The notes under the pieces: generated by a model
What the model was told of the DNA's origin: nothing
Databases searched by the model: none
The model's input: the letters and a program-made list of their open reading frames with translations, nothing else
Made by a program: the position numbers and the translations under genes
Shown: positions 46,330-58,749 of the stretch, one piece after another
How positions within the stretch are numbered: the first letter of the stretch is position 1
Layout of the letters: the number at the start of each line of letters is the position of its first letter
Source: Ascarosepion bandense
Taxonomy: Eukaryota > Mollusca > Cephalopoda > Sepiida > Sepiidae
Direction: 5' to 3'
DNA length: 64,000 nt
Assembly (NCBI GenBank): GCA_037127315.1
Contig: JBBBDQ010001122.1
Span: 5,721,001-5,785,000, forward strand

Positions 46330-49137
46330 GTCAGCTCTATCACTGATATTGAGCGCTTTCAAATAAGTACCACGCATATATAATATATAAATAATATATA
46401 TAACAAATTGCATATATATATATATATATATATATTGATATTTATAATTATATACATACACTTTTCACATATATATATAATGTGAAATATAAGTGCTGGG
46501 AAGTTTGCAGCCTGATCTATTTTACAAAATCTTTTTTTTTTTTTTTTTTTTTCCCCAGAAAGGCTTCTTTGTCAGCCAATAACTTGTGTGTGATCATATG
46601 CTATCATGTCAGTATATGAAAATGAATAACAGTGAATTAAAGACAATGGTAAAATCAATATTAGATGCTGCCATATTTCAAAGAGAAAAAACTTTTTAAA
46701 AAATTTATTTTTTTAATATTCTTGAAAATGCAAACATTGACAAGAACATGTTTCCAACAACTGCACAAGCTAAAACAAACTTTCTTCGGTATTTATTTTT
46801 TCAGCTTATTTTCTTTATCTTAGCCATTTTAATTTACGTTCTAAGGTGCATGTTGCATCCAACAGTCTTTTAATGTTAATTAATACAGTTTTTCTTTTTT
46901 TTTTATCATCTCTTCCACTCAAGCTCTTGATTCTTTTTCCCCTGTCTTTTATATATAAACTCTTTTAAAGGCCACTGAACTCAGTCAAATTTGATGCTTA
47001 CTCGTTTTCTATTTATGAAATTTTTAATTAATTAAAAAAAACGGATGGCCATATTTGCATAATTTTACAATTCCATTGGTTATATTTTCTGCAGAAAAAT
47101 CCAGGATTTTTATACAATTAACTCTGTTGTTGCATATAAGAAAGAATTCTGCTTTTTGAATCATGAAAAAGATCTAATGAAATAAAACATTAAAAGCAAA
47201 TTATTAGTAACCTGTTGTATCACTGATATGTAAAGTGTTTTTGTATTATACAATGGACAACTACTCTATAATTAACCAAACTCCAATTACATTTTAAATA
47301 AGTTAGTTTTACTTGTACTATTAAACCCTAATCATAAGCTGTCTAACGTTAAATGATTTTTGGAGATGTCTGATTAGAATCGAAAAAAATTGTTTTTGCT
47401 TTAAAGTGAGGAATTGTTCATGATGGAAGAGAGAAAGAAAAACTTTAAAATTTTGCATAAAACAATGATACCCGTGAAGATAATGTTTATTTTATAATGC
47501 AAATTTATTTCTATATGTAATTATTATTTTTAACAAAATAAACATAACATAATTTCACAAGTTTGATTATTTTGTGCAGCAATTAACTTTTTTCTTTTAA
47601 TGAACAAACATTTTGTTTAAAATTGGATCTTTATTATCTGGGTGAGCATGAATGCAGAGATCACACTTAACTTTCAAACTCTGAGCCTTTTTAATGATAT
47701 TGCTCTCACAGAAATCTTGCTAGGATGTGCCATTTTAAAGTCACACTTTCACAAACTAAAATCAGATCATTGGAATCCAAAATTGGACTGCAAAGATTCT
47801 TGCATAATAATCAGATCCAATACAAAATTCAACATCTCAGTTAGTGGGTGTAATTATACTTAATGGGATGGGGAACAACTGTTATGCTCTTCTGTTACTA
47901 AAAAATTATATTGTATGTAGTTTGAACATGTTTGCTTTAGTCAATTCATGTAACCAGATTGGTTCAGGTGGCTTTGATTAGCCCTCCCCACTCCCAACAA
48001 TGGATGTTGGGAGGTAGGTATATTTTTCATCTGATCATGAGGAAGGCTGAAGACAACATTGGCTGAAACATAAAAACAAAATCTGAGAATATGCTTTCTG
48101 TTAAAGGCTGTCATTTCAAAATAAACTTTCTTTTGAAGCTTAATTCAGGCAAACAACCAATGTAAGTTATTTAAATATTTTCTGCCATACGATTAGTAAC
48201 ACATTTGTTGCTACAGATTTTTTGATCTTTGCACTGAACGTTTTTTCCCCCACTTTGTGTTTGTTGGTTTAGTTTCAAGTTCAGGTTCTTGCTTTGTTGC
48301 TTCAGGATAAAATATTTACACTTTTTTTTTTTTTTTTTTAATCAAATTCTTCAGGTTTTTAATTTTTATATCTCAACAATATGAATTGATATATTCAATT
48401 TTAATCTTAGTAAATTAAAAATGAAAGTCTTTTTATTATTTTCTTTTCTTTTTTGTGGAGGTGTTCAGCTCCCCCTCCCTCATACAAAGGAATCTTGGTA
48501 CTGAACAGGATTTGTTTTAGGTTTACCTTTTTGTTTAAATTGAAGCTTCAATGTGCAAAGAAAGTGTTGGCCAGAAAAAGTTGACATAAAGCGACCAAAG
48601 ACTTTTTATCATTATTTAAACTTGTCAACTTTTCTTTGTGAATCCAACTGTTATAATGATTACAAGTTTATAGCAAATGTTTCTTGTCTCTGAATTGCTA
48701 ACAGAAATTGTCACTTTTTATTGTTATTAACCAAAGTGCATGTGGCTTGTTGTAATTTCTTTCCAAACATATCAAACTTTCTGGTTTTAAAATGTCTAAC
48801 ACTGTCTATTGCCTTTTATTTACAAAGTCTAGTGTGCTTTTGAATTCCCCCCCACACACTAAAACAAAAACAATTTCTATCAGACTTCTCTTGAGAGAAA
48901 TAAAGAAAAGTTGAAAATTTTGACATGACAAATCAAAATGTTATCAGGAGGGTGTCCCAGAGGGGATTGCATTTTATCTTTTCCCCGTTTGTATTTTAAA
49001 TATTCTATTGTCGTTGATTGATTTGTTTTTATGGTTAATCAAGCCTTTGCAGGTTATTTAAAGTCAATAAATATTTTTAGAGTAAGAATTTGTTTTGTTT
49101 TAATAATTTAGTGGTAATTCTTACTAATTAACACATA

Positions 49138-49346
49138 GCTGGCAAGGGGATGTGGATTTATATCTTTCCTAAAGGTGCTTGTACATAAACAAATATAAAA
49201 AACCCAACAGGAATTGGTACTTGGCTCCCATTACACCACTGGCATATCTGATCTTACAGCACCTGGTATTCCTATGTGGTCACCTATCTAGGTACTGACT
49301 ATGCCTGACATTGCTTAATTACAGTGATTATATCGGTTGTCATTGA
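49138..49346 (-). mobile_element. Chimeric 5S-tRNA SINE, diverged
   Basis: The minus strand has a diverged 5S-like part at 49340-49252 (complement of cagcacctggtattcctatg and gtcacctatctaggtactga). A tRNA-like unit follows with a ccagtggtgtaatggg-type A box and a short body ending near 49138. Same order as 57940-58241, different tRNA-like unit. Confidence 0.62.
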
Positions 49347-49984
49347 ATTCCTTCTCTGCTAACACACTTCAAATGATCCAAACTTTTTTTCCCCCCTCAA
49401 CGATTTAAAAGCATAATATATATGCTGATATACTGTGGTGGGTGAGTGTGTCTGAAGAGTGGATGAACATGTCCGCCTACGAAACCTGTTACCTTCATCA
49501 CCCTGACTTCAAAATCATTTAAGTGATAAAACTTTTACTTAGAATTCTATATATAATTTTCACCTGACAAAATATCTAAATAGCTATTTTTGGTTTATTA
49601 CTCTAAAGTTAATCTATACATCTCTTCTGTCTTCTAAGAATCATATTTGTGGATTCATCTTTTAATTAGCAACAGGTTTTAAATTTTTAGTTCCTATCTC
49701 TTACTGACAATTCAATTTAATTTCTATGCTTAGGGGATTTCTTCTATTAATTAATACTCTGTAATTTATTTGTTTGTCGAAGTTCTTTAGTTAACAAGCT
49801 TCAGATCAAGGAATCAAATAGTAAGTGTGGTGGTGGGGAAGTGAATATTACAGCATGCAGAAGTCGAGGCTAAAATTATCCAGGCACTAATAAAAGGTTT
49901 CAACATTATTTACATTTCAACTAATATCCTCATCATCATTATTGCTATGTCTGCTGCTCATAAGGTTGGTCCAGTGTTGTGCCA

Positions 49985-50475
49985 AACAATTTTTCTCATC
50001 AGAATCCATCTTGCATGTTTATAAATTTACCATTTGTCCATGCATTGAATACTGCTGCCATATATAACTGGAGTACCAGACATGAGATCCCAAGATTCTC
50101 AAAGTCCAAAGAAGGATCTGTAATGTGATCAAATCCAAACCTGGCATCTTGACTTCGGTCACTTTTCCACCACTGTGACATGACTTCATCTTTTCTAGAA
50201 ATATTTTCATGGCAATTGGTTGAATAAGGTCTCCTCCTTGGTACCTCGACTACTAGGTCTCATTGTTTTACTGTTGAAATAGCTGATGGTAATCGTAAGT
50301 TCTATTCTAATAACTACTTTTCTTGCATGCCTCACCTCAGGAACTCTTCTGATTTCTTGCTTCCCTGACACTTACAATCTTAAACTTTCTGGGGCACATC
50401 AATCACCATCTTCCTGAATCCTATTCTTTTATTGTCCTTTCTCCTCACTTGAGGTGAAATGGTTTAAAAAAAAAA
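49985..50475 (+). mobile_element. LINE family A 3' end
   Basis: ccatttgtccatgcattgaa, tactgctgccatatataact (CIEYCCHI-like), aaggatctgtaatgtgatca and cacctcaggaactcttctga, then cacttgaggtgaaatggttt and an A-run. Parallels 4170-4812 with several indels. Confidence 0.68.
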
Positions 50476-50484
50476 TGTCACTGT

Positions 50485-50640
50485 TTCAGCTATTGTACCC
50501 TCTGGCCTTCTTCAGGTGTTTGTTGATGTAGATAACCTTCAGGAAATTTTGAACTGAGCCCTTTCTTTAATTTACTGGGACAGACTGTCCATGTCTACAC
50601 ATATCTTGTTATTTAATACTCTGTTATTCCTCACCATTTC
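50485..50640. repeat. Dispersed repeat, partner of 42250-42470
   Basis: Starts directly after the A-run of a LINE family A 3' end with tgtttcagctattgtaccct and continues as described for 42250-42470. A weak third trace is near 26158-26240. Confidence 0.6.
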
Positions 50641-51541
50641 CAACAACTCTTGAGTGTATGACCTGGCACAGGGATTGAGCTCTCAATTACCCCACCACCC
50701 AATTCATGAACCAACACTTTAAATCACTAGGCACAAATGTCTCATCAACAAAGATGAGGACGTTACTCCCACTGTAAATAATATAACTCATCCTTGAACA
50801 TCAGACAGGTTTTAAGATATATTCATGGTCAGAGCTTCCATAGTTTTTGCCACACCTTATACTGCTGAACATGTCAGTGGACAGACCATATGGGAGGAGT
50901 TGGATGGTGCTTAAGATTCTTTGTTTCATCTTTACTTGAAAAGGCTTGGGTTTTCTATCCCCCACCCCATCTCTTCTCAGTAGTTTATCCAAGAGATGGA
51001 TTCCCTGACAATCAATGTTGTACTTATGTTAAAACTCACTCTGGTTGTGAGATACTAACAAATCTTTCTCTTGTTTCGTCCTAAAACAACTTGACTGTGT
51101 TTCTTGCTGATACAATCTAGAACCTAATGGAAGTGGATTAGATTACACTTCGTTTGCAATCACCTTTTGTGTTCATATCAAATGCTTGAAATGGATGCAA
51201 ATTTATTTTAAAAAAAATAAAATAAAAACTGCTGAATACAAAAGTCCCCCCCCCCCCCGCAACACTTTTCCCCCCTATAAATATTTAAATGTAATCTTAA
51301 CTGTTGACTTGAATTTTTATCTTTGTGTGATATTGGTTTTGTACAAAGTGGAAAAAAAAATAAAATAAAAATTATAAAATAATAACCAATCTATCTGCAA
51401 TATTATAAATCATGAAACTTCACTTTTGACAAACCTAAAATTGTTAATTTCAATATCTTTGATGAAGGGTTTTTTTTTTGTGTGTGTGTGTGTGTGTATG
51501 CAATATGGTAACCTTTTTGCATTAGCCTTAAGATTTATATA

Positions 51542-52267
51542 CAGAGTGCGATAAATAAATTGTCATCTAACTTACACAAAAATGAAAATAACATTCACAT
51601 CTTATTTTAACAGAATTAAAAAAATATCTTGAAATACTAAAGAGTAAATTTATTCAATAAAATCATCATTGGCTTCAACCACAGCCTCCAGATATTTTTG
51701 GAATCTTCTGCAACTCTTCTGGACGGTCTTCTTGTTTAAGTTTGTGAATGCTGCCATAATCCTTACCTTCAGTTAATCTTTGGTGGTACAAGTTTTGTTG
51801 GTCTCTCACTCAACTGCGTCCCACACATAATAAGGTTAAGTGGCCAAATGTGAGGGTGATGTGGTTGCAGAAATTGCTTAGCATGATGCAGAATCCTGCT
51901 GACAGACATGGGTCTTCCGGCAGTCACCCTCTTGACACAAGGCAGCACTACCTTCTCAAAGAACTTTATGCAAACCTCCATGTTGAGTATGAGGTCCTAT
52001 GGGAAGATGAATGGAAGCATAACATCGCCATCACTAGTGACCACACCAAGCAACATGATGTTGACTGGATATATCCTCTGCACTCTCCTCAGATTGACAC
52101 CCAAACACTCTAGAATATTCATATAGGAGCTTCTAGTGTGAATGCCAAGTAGTACAGCATGCTGTTTCCAAATTGCATCATGGTGCTCTTTTTCTCACAA
52201 TCAAAAACAATGTGCATGTGCAAAATTAAAAATATAAAAATGGTGACAATTTACCCATCACACCCTG
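51542..52267 (-). mobile_element. Second DD37D-type deletion derivative
   Basis: 726 bp between TA dinucleotides. The left end cagagtgcgataaataaatt and the complement of the right end (cagggtgtgatgggtaaatt) form inverted repeats of about 26 bases. The minus strand retains the transposase C terminus and EKVVLPCVKRVTAGRP, an upstream VVTSDGDVM-like segment, and a short N-terminal piece ending VNLRRVQRI. The region between is deleted at different breakpoints from the copy at 36970-37702. Confidence 0.78.
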
Positions 52268-52269
52268 TA

Positions 52270-53553
52270 TTTATTCTATATATTCTCTGGAATGGCAAAA
52301 AGACAAAGAATATAATATGGAAAAATTAAAAAAGGCATTTTTGCATTGCATCATTTGGATACTGACAACCCCCCCCACCCCCCCAAAAATATATATTGTG
52401 GAAAACAGACACTTTAAAAAAGGTGAGGAAGGCAAGTATTTCGTTGTGTGATGAGGTTAATGGTTATCAACTCAGAAAGAAAAATTCAGCAAACCAGATT
52501 CAAATTTTAGTTGAGGTTGCTTTCAGTTTAATTTGTACTGATGCTCTCAGGGAAAAACACAAATCCACTTGTCCCTGCAATCTGTTTCCTTGTCACAATG
52601 GCTGACAGAGAAGAGAGTAGATAAATTAGCACTTGAGCAAACAACTTTTCTCAAATTCTTGTCAGGCAGCAATAACAATATAAAGCTAATACACCCATTA
52701 TTAACTTTGACATTTTTTTTTAAATACTGCAAGAATCCAATTTGCTGGTTCAAGTTGAGTAAAATGTTTTTTTAACAAAATCTTGAGTTTACACAGAAAA
52801 TACATTTCCAACAGATCAACTTGGTGTTGGGGACTGAATGATTAGTAAAATTTCTATTACTAAATATTACTAAGGTCCCCAACCCTTGAAAATCACATTT
52901 CCCATAAACCAATGTGTATTTTGCATCAACCTGTTTTTGATTACAGTAACTTTTGTTTTGGCACCTCGGTTTCTGAATTCCCTCCTCTACCTTCAAAAAA
53001 TTCCCTGTCAGTTCCATTAAAAAGATTCAGGCTTGCAATAATTGCTTAAATACATTTCATCATGTTTTAGGTGTCTGTTTTCTATGATTTTATAAGATCT
53101 ATTCATACAGTGCAATAAATGAAACTGCAAAATTAATGCTCTCTGTCAGAAGTCTCTGTGTGAGAGGGGGGTGCACTTGACCGTGGATACAACAGACAAG
53201 GGATTAAAATATTGTGTGAAATTTTTTTAACTGTCTTGTTAATGTTAACTGTTGAAATCAAATTGGCTGATCTGCGTTATGTGATGAATTTTGGTGAATG
53301 AATTAATCTATTTACTGAATAATACTCAATAAAAGACAATTTATCAACATTTTCTTTTGTTTTTCTTTTCCCCTCTCCCCAACTGTCTAACTTTTAAAAC
53401 CCGCCAAATACTTTTCTCGGGGAAGTTGTCATAGTTCTCTTACCTCCTCTAAAATTTCTGTATAAAAAACATTTTCAGCTAAACATCTATTTCATACATT
53501 TCTTTTTGTCATAAGTTCACTTGAATTTCCTTTTTTAGAGATACCTACATAAA
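52270..53553. other. Gene-free stretch
   Basis: Nothing recognised. Homopolymer C tracts near 52371-52384, similar to the one at 51247-51258. Confidence 0.45.
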
Positions 53554-53863
53554 GATGTGTGTTGCGGTGCAGTGGATATTGGCTTGAAACAAGAAATTAG
53601 AGAGCAGAGTTCCAATTCCAGTTTAATTCATTGTATTCACTGATGCACAAATACCCCTGGGAAAGGTATTAATGTGTCACTTCTCTCTTCTGCTATGGGT
53701 TAGATAGCAGGACAGATTCAGTTCTATAGCTTTGGTTGGTAACCATTCTACTGCAGAAAGTAATGGCAACCTACTGCGAGAAAATTTTCTGCCCAGTCAG
53801 TCATGTCTCTTTCAAGACATGATCGCCCAAGCATGTATCACATATGACACTTAACTGGCTGAC
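53554..53863 (+). mobile_element. tRNA-derived SINE
   Basis: Starts gatgtgtgttgcggtgcagt and contains gagttccaattccag, the atgggttagatagcaggaca body and the tail gacatgatcgcccaagcatg. Same family and orientation as 26388-26670. No convincing target duplication seen. Confidence 0.8.
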
Positions 53864-54896
53864 ACAGACATGAGCATGAGAGAAATGTTTGAGTAATAAT
53901 AATTCAGCAAACTTACTATATTTTCACTTGTTTAAAAACTTTGGTACAGTTTTAAGAAAATCTAATTAAACAGATTATTTTGACTTATTGGGGTAATTAC
54001 ATAAAACATTTTTCTGCTCGAGTAATTAGTAATATTGTAAAAATGTTACACAACACTTATTATGAATGTCATTGATTTTCTAACTTATGATTGAATTTAC
54101 CTCTAAATTTCTATATAAACAACATTTTCAGCAAGACATATTTTAAATTCCTTTTTATCATTGTGTTAAGTTTACTTGAATTTCCTTTTTTACATAGATG
54201 CCTTACTAGTGTTTGAAAGTGATTTTTAAAAAAAAACAAATTCTAATGGATTTTTAAATTTTAAATATTGTTTTGACAAAATAAAAAATACAATAAATTA
54301 TATTTCAACAAAAAAGAAAAAAAAGATTTTTCACCCAGATGTTTTTCTTTTACAAGTGTATCTTGTGTTGTCTGTGATATCAGTTTCATTATTAGAAAAT
54401 TTTAAAACCGAAAATGGTTATTAGAGGAGATTGATCAAAGTTTTCTTTTGTTTCAACTTTACTTTTTACAAAAACCGAGAGTCAACATTTGCAAATTGAA
54501 AACTCCCAAATGAATAGTAAAAAAACTTCAAGAAAAAAAGTTACAATTTTCAGTTTGTCCAGTTTCTTAAAACATTTGGCATCAACTTAAATTAATGCAC
54601 TGCAAGATAAAAAATAAAAATAGAAACAGAAAATGGAAATTAAAAATTCTGGAAATATTTTGTTTTTAGGAAAAGCTTTTATTTGAAATGAAGAAAAACT
54701 TGACGTTACAGATATCATTCTATTATTGAATGTTGTAAACACTAACAGAACATGTGATGAATGAAGTTTTAAGGAGAATAGGAAATACAAATTAACTGAT
54801 TATATTATTTAGAGTCAAACTAATATCTTCATCTTTCTTGTTATTATCACACTTCAGTCATTGTGAATTTGGTGACATAGTAATTGTTGTAAGTTT

Positions 54897-55155
54897 CATC
54901 CCTGGAACAGATTGAATTTGTTGCATTCACTTATGCACAAATATCCTTGGGAACAGTATTAATCCATCATTTCTCCCTCTAACTATGGGTTAAATAGCAG
55001 GACAGATAGGGTTTTATAGCTTTGGTTGGCAACCAGTCTACTGCAGAAAGTAAAGGCAACCTACTGCAAGAAAATCTTATACCAAGTGAGTCATGTCTCT
55101 TTTGAGATGTGATCACCCAAGTGTGTATCGTACGGCATTTGACAAACTGATGGGT
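54897..55155 (+). mobile_element. tRNA-derived SINE, 5' part missing or diverged
   Basis: Only the body and tail are clear: ttgcattcacttatgcacaa, actatgggttaaatagcagg, gttggcaaccagtctactgc and a diverged gatgtgatcacccaagtgtg. The A- and B-box head is not recognisable. Confidence 0.72.
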
Positions 55156-55904
55156 AATACAGACATAACAGAAATAACTGAGCAGTAATACAAAGCACAA
55201 GACAAGATAACCTGCTAGACAATGGATAATGGAACAAGAAAAAAATTTACTCCTTGAGATGACAGAACAGGTTCAGTTTTCCTGAAAGTTACTCAGATAG
55301 ACAGACACCTGGAGAAGATTGAAGGACATAACAGTCAAAAAGTTGTGATGACAACAAAGATGAGGATATTAGTCTAACTATAAATAATGGTAATACCTAA
55401 TTCCAAAATTTATAAATAAACTGTGATGAATAATTAGTAAGAAAGAGGTGAAATATTGAGGAAAGAAGGCTCAGAGAATTGAGCTTCAAGAACATATCCA
55501 AGAAACAAGTAAGTTTGAGCAAATAAATGGATGAAAAAACATCCTGAAAAGGACAAACAGCAGAGGTGAGGGATGAAGCAGCAAGTATTGATGAGAGGAA
55601 CACAAAACAAGAGGCTATAGAGAGTCACGATTACCCACAATTTGACGAGAGGGAGAGTGAGAGAAATCGTAAATGATTACTTTTAAGTTCCTAATAAAAA
55701 AACACTTTTAGTTTGAAAATCAGAAATATCTATGATATTCATTTTGCACACTTACAGAAATTTTTCTTTATTTTTTGTCCAAGAAATATAAAGATGAATC
55801 TATCTTCTGATAATATAAAACAAAATAATAAGTCTGATATCTCCCATCTTACTAATAAAATATTTCATTATTATTATAGTAAAATCAAGCATTGCTTGAT
55901 ACAA

Positions 55905-56082
55905 CTATCGCAAGGTTCACACTCCGCCCACATCTTTTGAACAGGTGAAGAGGCTCATCCCTTGTTTCCTGTTTAGGATGTGGTTCCCGGCTTTCTTTTT
56001 TCCAATCATTCTACTCTTAAGTAGCCCCATGTGCATCAGTGGCGTCACTGCCTTGCTTGGAGTGATATTATTAAAAAAAAAC
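55905..56082 (+). mobile_element. Short retroposon with LINE family A 3' tail, copy 3
   Basis: ctatcgcaaggttcacactc, gaacaggtgaagaggctcat, ggatgtggttcccggctttc and the tail gtggcgtcactgccttgctt, ggagtgatattatt plus an A-run. Very close to 8180-8361. Confidence 0.75.
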
Positions 56083-56984
56083 TTGTAAGACAACATGCCT
56101 TTCATTAGTAGATAGGGGAGGTCAAATTGCGATAAAATAAAGCAAGGGTGTGTTGTAATTCTTAAGAGAACAATCGGTTAACAGATAGACTGGAGAAAAC
56201 AAAATAACACTGCTTCAAAAACTACAACAAAGCAAGTAGCACACAACTTATGAAACAAAATGCGTCAAAGGAATGTCTTCACAAAACATCGAGTCTCACC
56301 AACTGCTGTTTACACTATCGCTTTTATTGATATGAGACAGTTAACAAAGACTCTGATCTGGAAGAGTTGCAGAAAGGTCTGTATCTGGACAAGCCAAACT
56401 GTTTTGCTAACAGGAAAAACCTTGATATAACTCAGGGCCTCTTTTGGGTCCGTACTGACACGTTCAGCATAGGTTGCCAATACATTGCTTTTTATTTCCT
56501 TCATTTACATGGAGCAAAAGAGTTAGAAAGAAGGAAGAAGCTAACTAAAAATGCAATTGCTAAATACTTAAATATTGTTACCATTTCTTTAATTTTTTTT
56601 TTTTTTTTTTTTGACAGTATGGCTAATGTTAGTTTTCCTTAAATATATTTAATGATTTTAAAAACAAAATTATTTTTTTTTACACACAATAAATTGATTT
56701 GGTCATTTTCATTTTGCAGCATGTACGGGTGATTTAATGCTGAGATCTAAATATGATAATTCAAATTTTATAACTCAAGAGAATGACATTATTTCATGAT
56801 TAAATTATAATTACTTAGCTGCCTCTTTTTACGCAAATAATCTTACAAAATCCAACGAGTGAAAACTTGTTTCTCTTTACAAGAAATAAAATTCATCATA
56901 GTACCTTTTTTTTTTTTTTTTTTGACTATGTATATCATGTCTCCAATTTTTCTATAAGAATGTAATGCTAGTGTTTTGATTTCT

Positions 56985-57115
56985 GTTTGGGGGCTCACTT
57001 TTTGCCCACAGCTGGGACCCTAACAGATGTTACCTCGCCAGGTCAGGGTGAACCTGGGAACAACAGCAATTAAGAGGTGGTTCTACAGTTTTCAAAACCT
57101 GATCAGAGCATGAAT
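56985..57115. repeat. Dispersed repeat, partner of 21150-21310
   Basis: Opposite orientation to 21150-21310. It begins tttgggggctcactttttgc and ends ctgatcagagcatg. No coding capacity. Confidence 0.7.
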
Positions 57116-57282
57116 ACAATAATAAGAGTTAAATTTTATATATAAAAATCTTACATAAGCCATGAGAAAAATATAACCAATGCAATTGCAAAATTACTTT
57201 TATATTGTAATTTCTATTCTTTTTTTCTGACAGATAATGAAACATTCTTCAGTTGGTTGGTTGTTTTGTTTTTATGGCATAC

Positions 57283-57772
57283 TAGCAGTACAGCCCGGTG
57301 TTGCTCAGGTGTAATGAAAGCTTTAAAACTGATCCATGGTCCTGGACCTCAGACTCTTTGGACGTTGGCACGAAACACTAAAAAGCAGTAGTTGTTTCCA
57401 GTTAAAGCGAAACCGTAGACTGAAAGAAAAATGAATGGATGTAAATCAAATTTTGATTTCCTGGTATCGATATCAAATTTTCTGCACTGTTGTAAGAACC
57501 GCAACCTTGAAACTTCTGAATATCGTTTCTTATGTCTTTGTCTATGAGTGTATCAAATTTGATTAAAATCAGACCATTCCTTCTATAACCAGATTTTTTC
57601 GATTATCAATTTTCGATATTTATCGGGGGTACCTCGACACAAAACCTAGCTAAGAACACTCGCAGATGCTTATAGTACAACTGTGTAAATTTTCAAGAAA
57701 ATTGGTTCAGCCATTTCGGAGTCTATAGGTAATGGACACACACACAAAGTTCCATTTATAAATAAATTTATA
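57283..57772 (-). mobile_element. Helitron-like element, copy 3
   Basis: A 490-bp minus-strand copy very close to 35254-35747 throughout, including the ggacgttggcacgaaacact and gataccaggaaatc-type internal blocks. The CTAG end is at 57283-57286 preceded by A on the plus strand. The 5' end has drifted (tataaatttatttataaatg). Confidence 0.76.
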
Positions 57773-57939
57773 TCAACCTCAGTGGGTCATTTATTGCCAA
57801 ATAAATTTTTATTTATTTATTTATTGCTGGTAATACTTTTTTCTTTCAACAATTTATTGTTGTTTTTTTATATAAGTTTTGTGTCTAGTAATACTTTTTT
57901 CTTTTCAAGTATCAAGATTCATTGGGATTTTAAGGGCAG

Positions 57940-58241
57940 GGTCCCCAAGTCTTACCCTTGTTATTTAACCCATAACTGGAGGAAAGGAACGGATTAATAC
58001 CTTTCCCAAGGTTACCAGTGCTTAAGTGAACACAGGCTGTTCAACTGGAATTCGAACTCGGCTCACTGATTTCTCTTTCCGAGCCGATATCCACTGCACC
58101 ACAACGCACATCCGTTACTAAACGCTTACAGCACCTGGTATTCCCAAGCGGTCACCCATCTAAGTACTGACCTGGCCCAACGTTGCTTAACTTCGGTGAT
58201 CGAGCGAGAACTGGTGTATTCAACGAGATAGGCCATAAGCC
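57940..58241 (-). mobile_element. Chimeric 5S rRNA-tRNA SINE
   Basis: Read on the minus strand, 58241-58120 is a 5S rRNA-like sequence: gccta(t)ctcgttgaataca, gatcaccgaagttaagcaac (5S internal promoter A box), then gatgggtgaccgcttgggaa (C box) and taccaggtgctgtaagc. It is followed directly by the tRNA-derived SINE head (ggatgtgcgttgtggtgcag, gccgagttcgaattccag) and a truncated body. A 5S head in front of a tRNA-like unit is the known architecture of some chimeric SINEs such as AmnSINE1. It is not a functional 5S gene. Confidence 0.78.
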
Positions 58242-58749
58242 CTGTTCTTCAGTATCCAAACAACAATAATGATAATGATTTAAAAACATCTTGAAACTAT
58301 ATATAAATACAGTGTGCAATGTGGAAATCATCGCCATTTTATATTATTAATTATGATGTAGCTTCAGATTACTTATTATTATTGTTGTTGTTGTCGTTGC
58401 AGCTTGTAGCTCAGAAATTAATGCACCAGTAATGTCACAACTGTGCACAAAGGATAAATAAATATTACGACAAGAGGAAACAGCCTTAAACCATAGAACT
58501 GACGTCTTTATGTGTCTGTGAAAGATAGGACATACTTGTGAAAGCAAATATTGGAAGAAAAAAGAAATCAGGAAAAATATTCCAAATTAATAATAAGCGA
58601 CATGAGAAAAATATCCAAGGGAGATAATTTAGCCTCCATTAATAATTTATCCCTATATTTATTAATTTTTTTATCTCGATCATTGAAGTTTCTCTCATCC
58701 CTGATTCAATAATTTACTGTGATGGATTGTGTACATGTGTTGTTTCATT

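Larger units (their letters stand above)
44979..49130 (+). other. MAN1B1 3' UTR and downstream DNA
   Basis: No coding sequence is recognisable after the stop. Several AATAAA hexamers occur (for example near 45772, 47537 and 49067), and I cannot tell which is used. The stretch holds dinucleotide microsatellites (about 45972-46010, 46128-46189 and 46412-46435) and two strong palindromes annotated separately. The 82- and 73-codon frames inside have no features of real proteins. Confidence 0.45.

Noticed and set aside
58120..58241. 5S rRNA gene
   Set aside because: It has several changes and is fused to a tRNA-like SINE head, so it is a retroposon part, not a functional gene.
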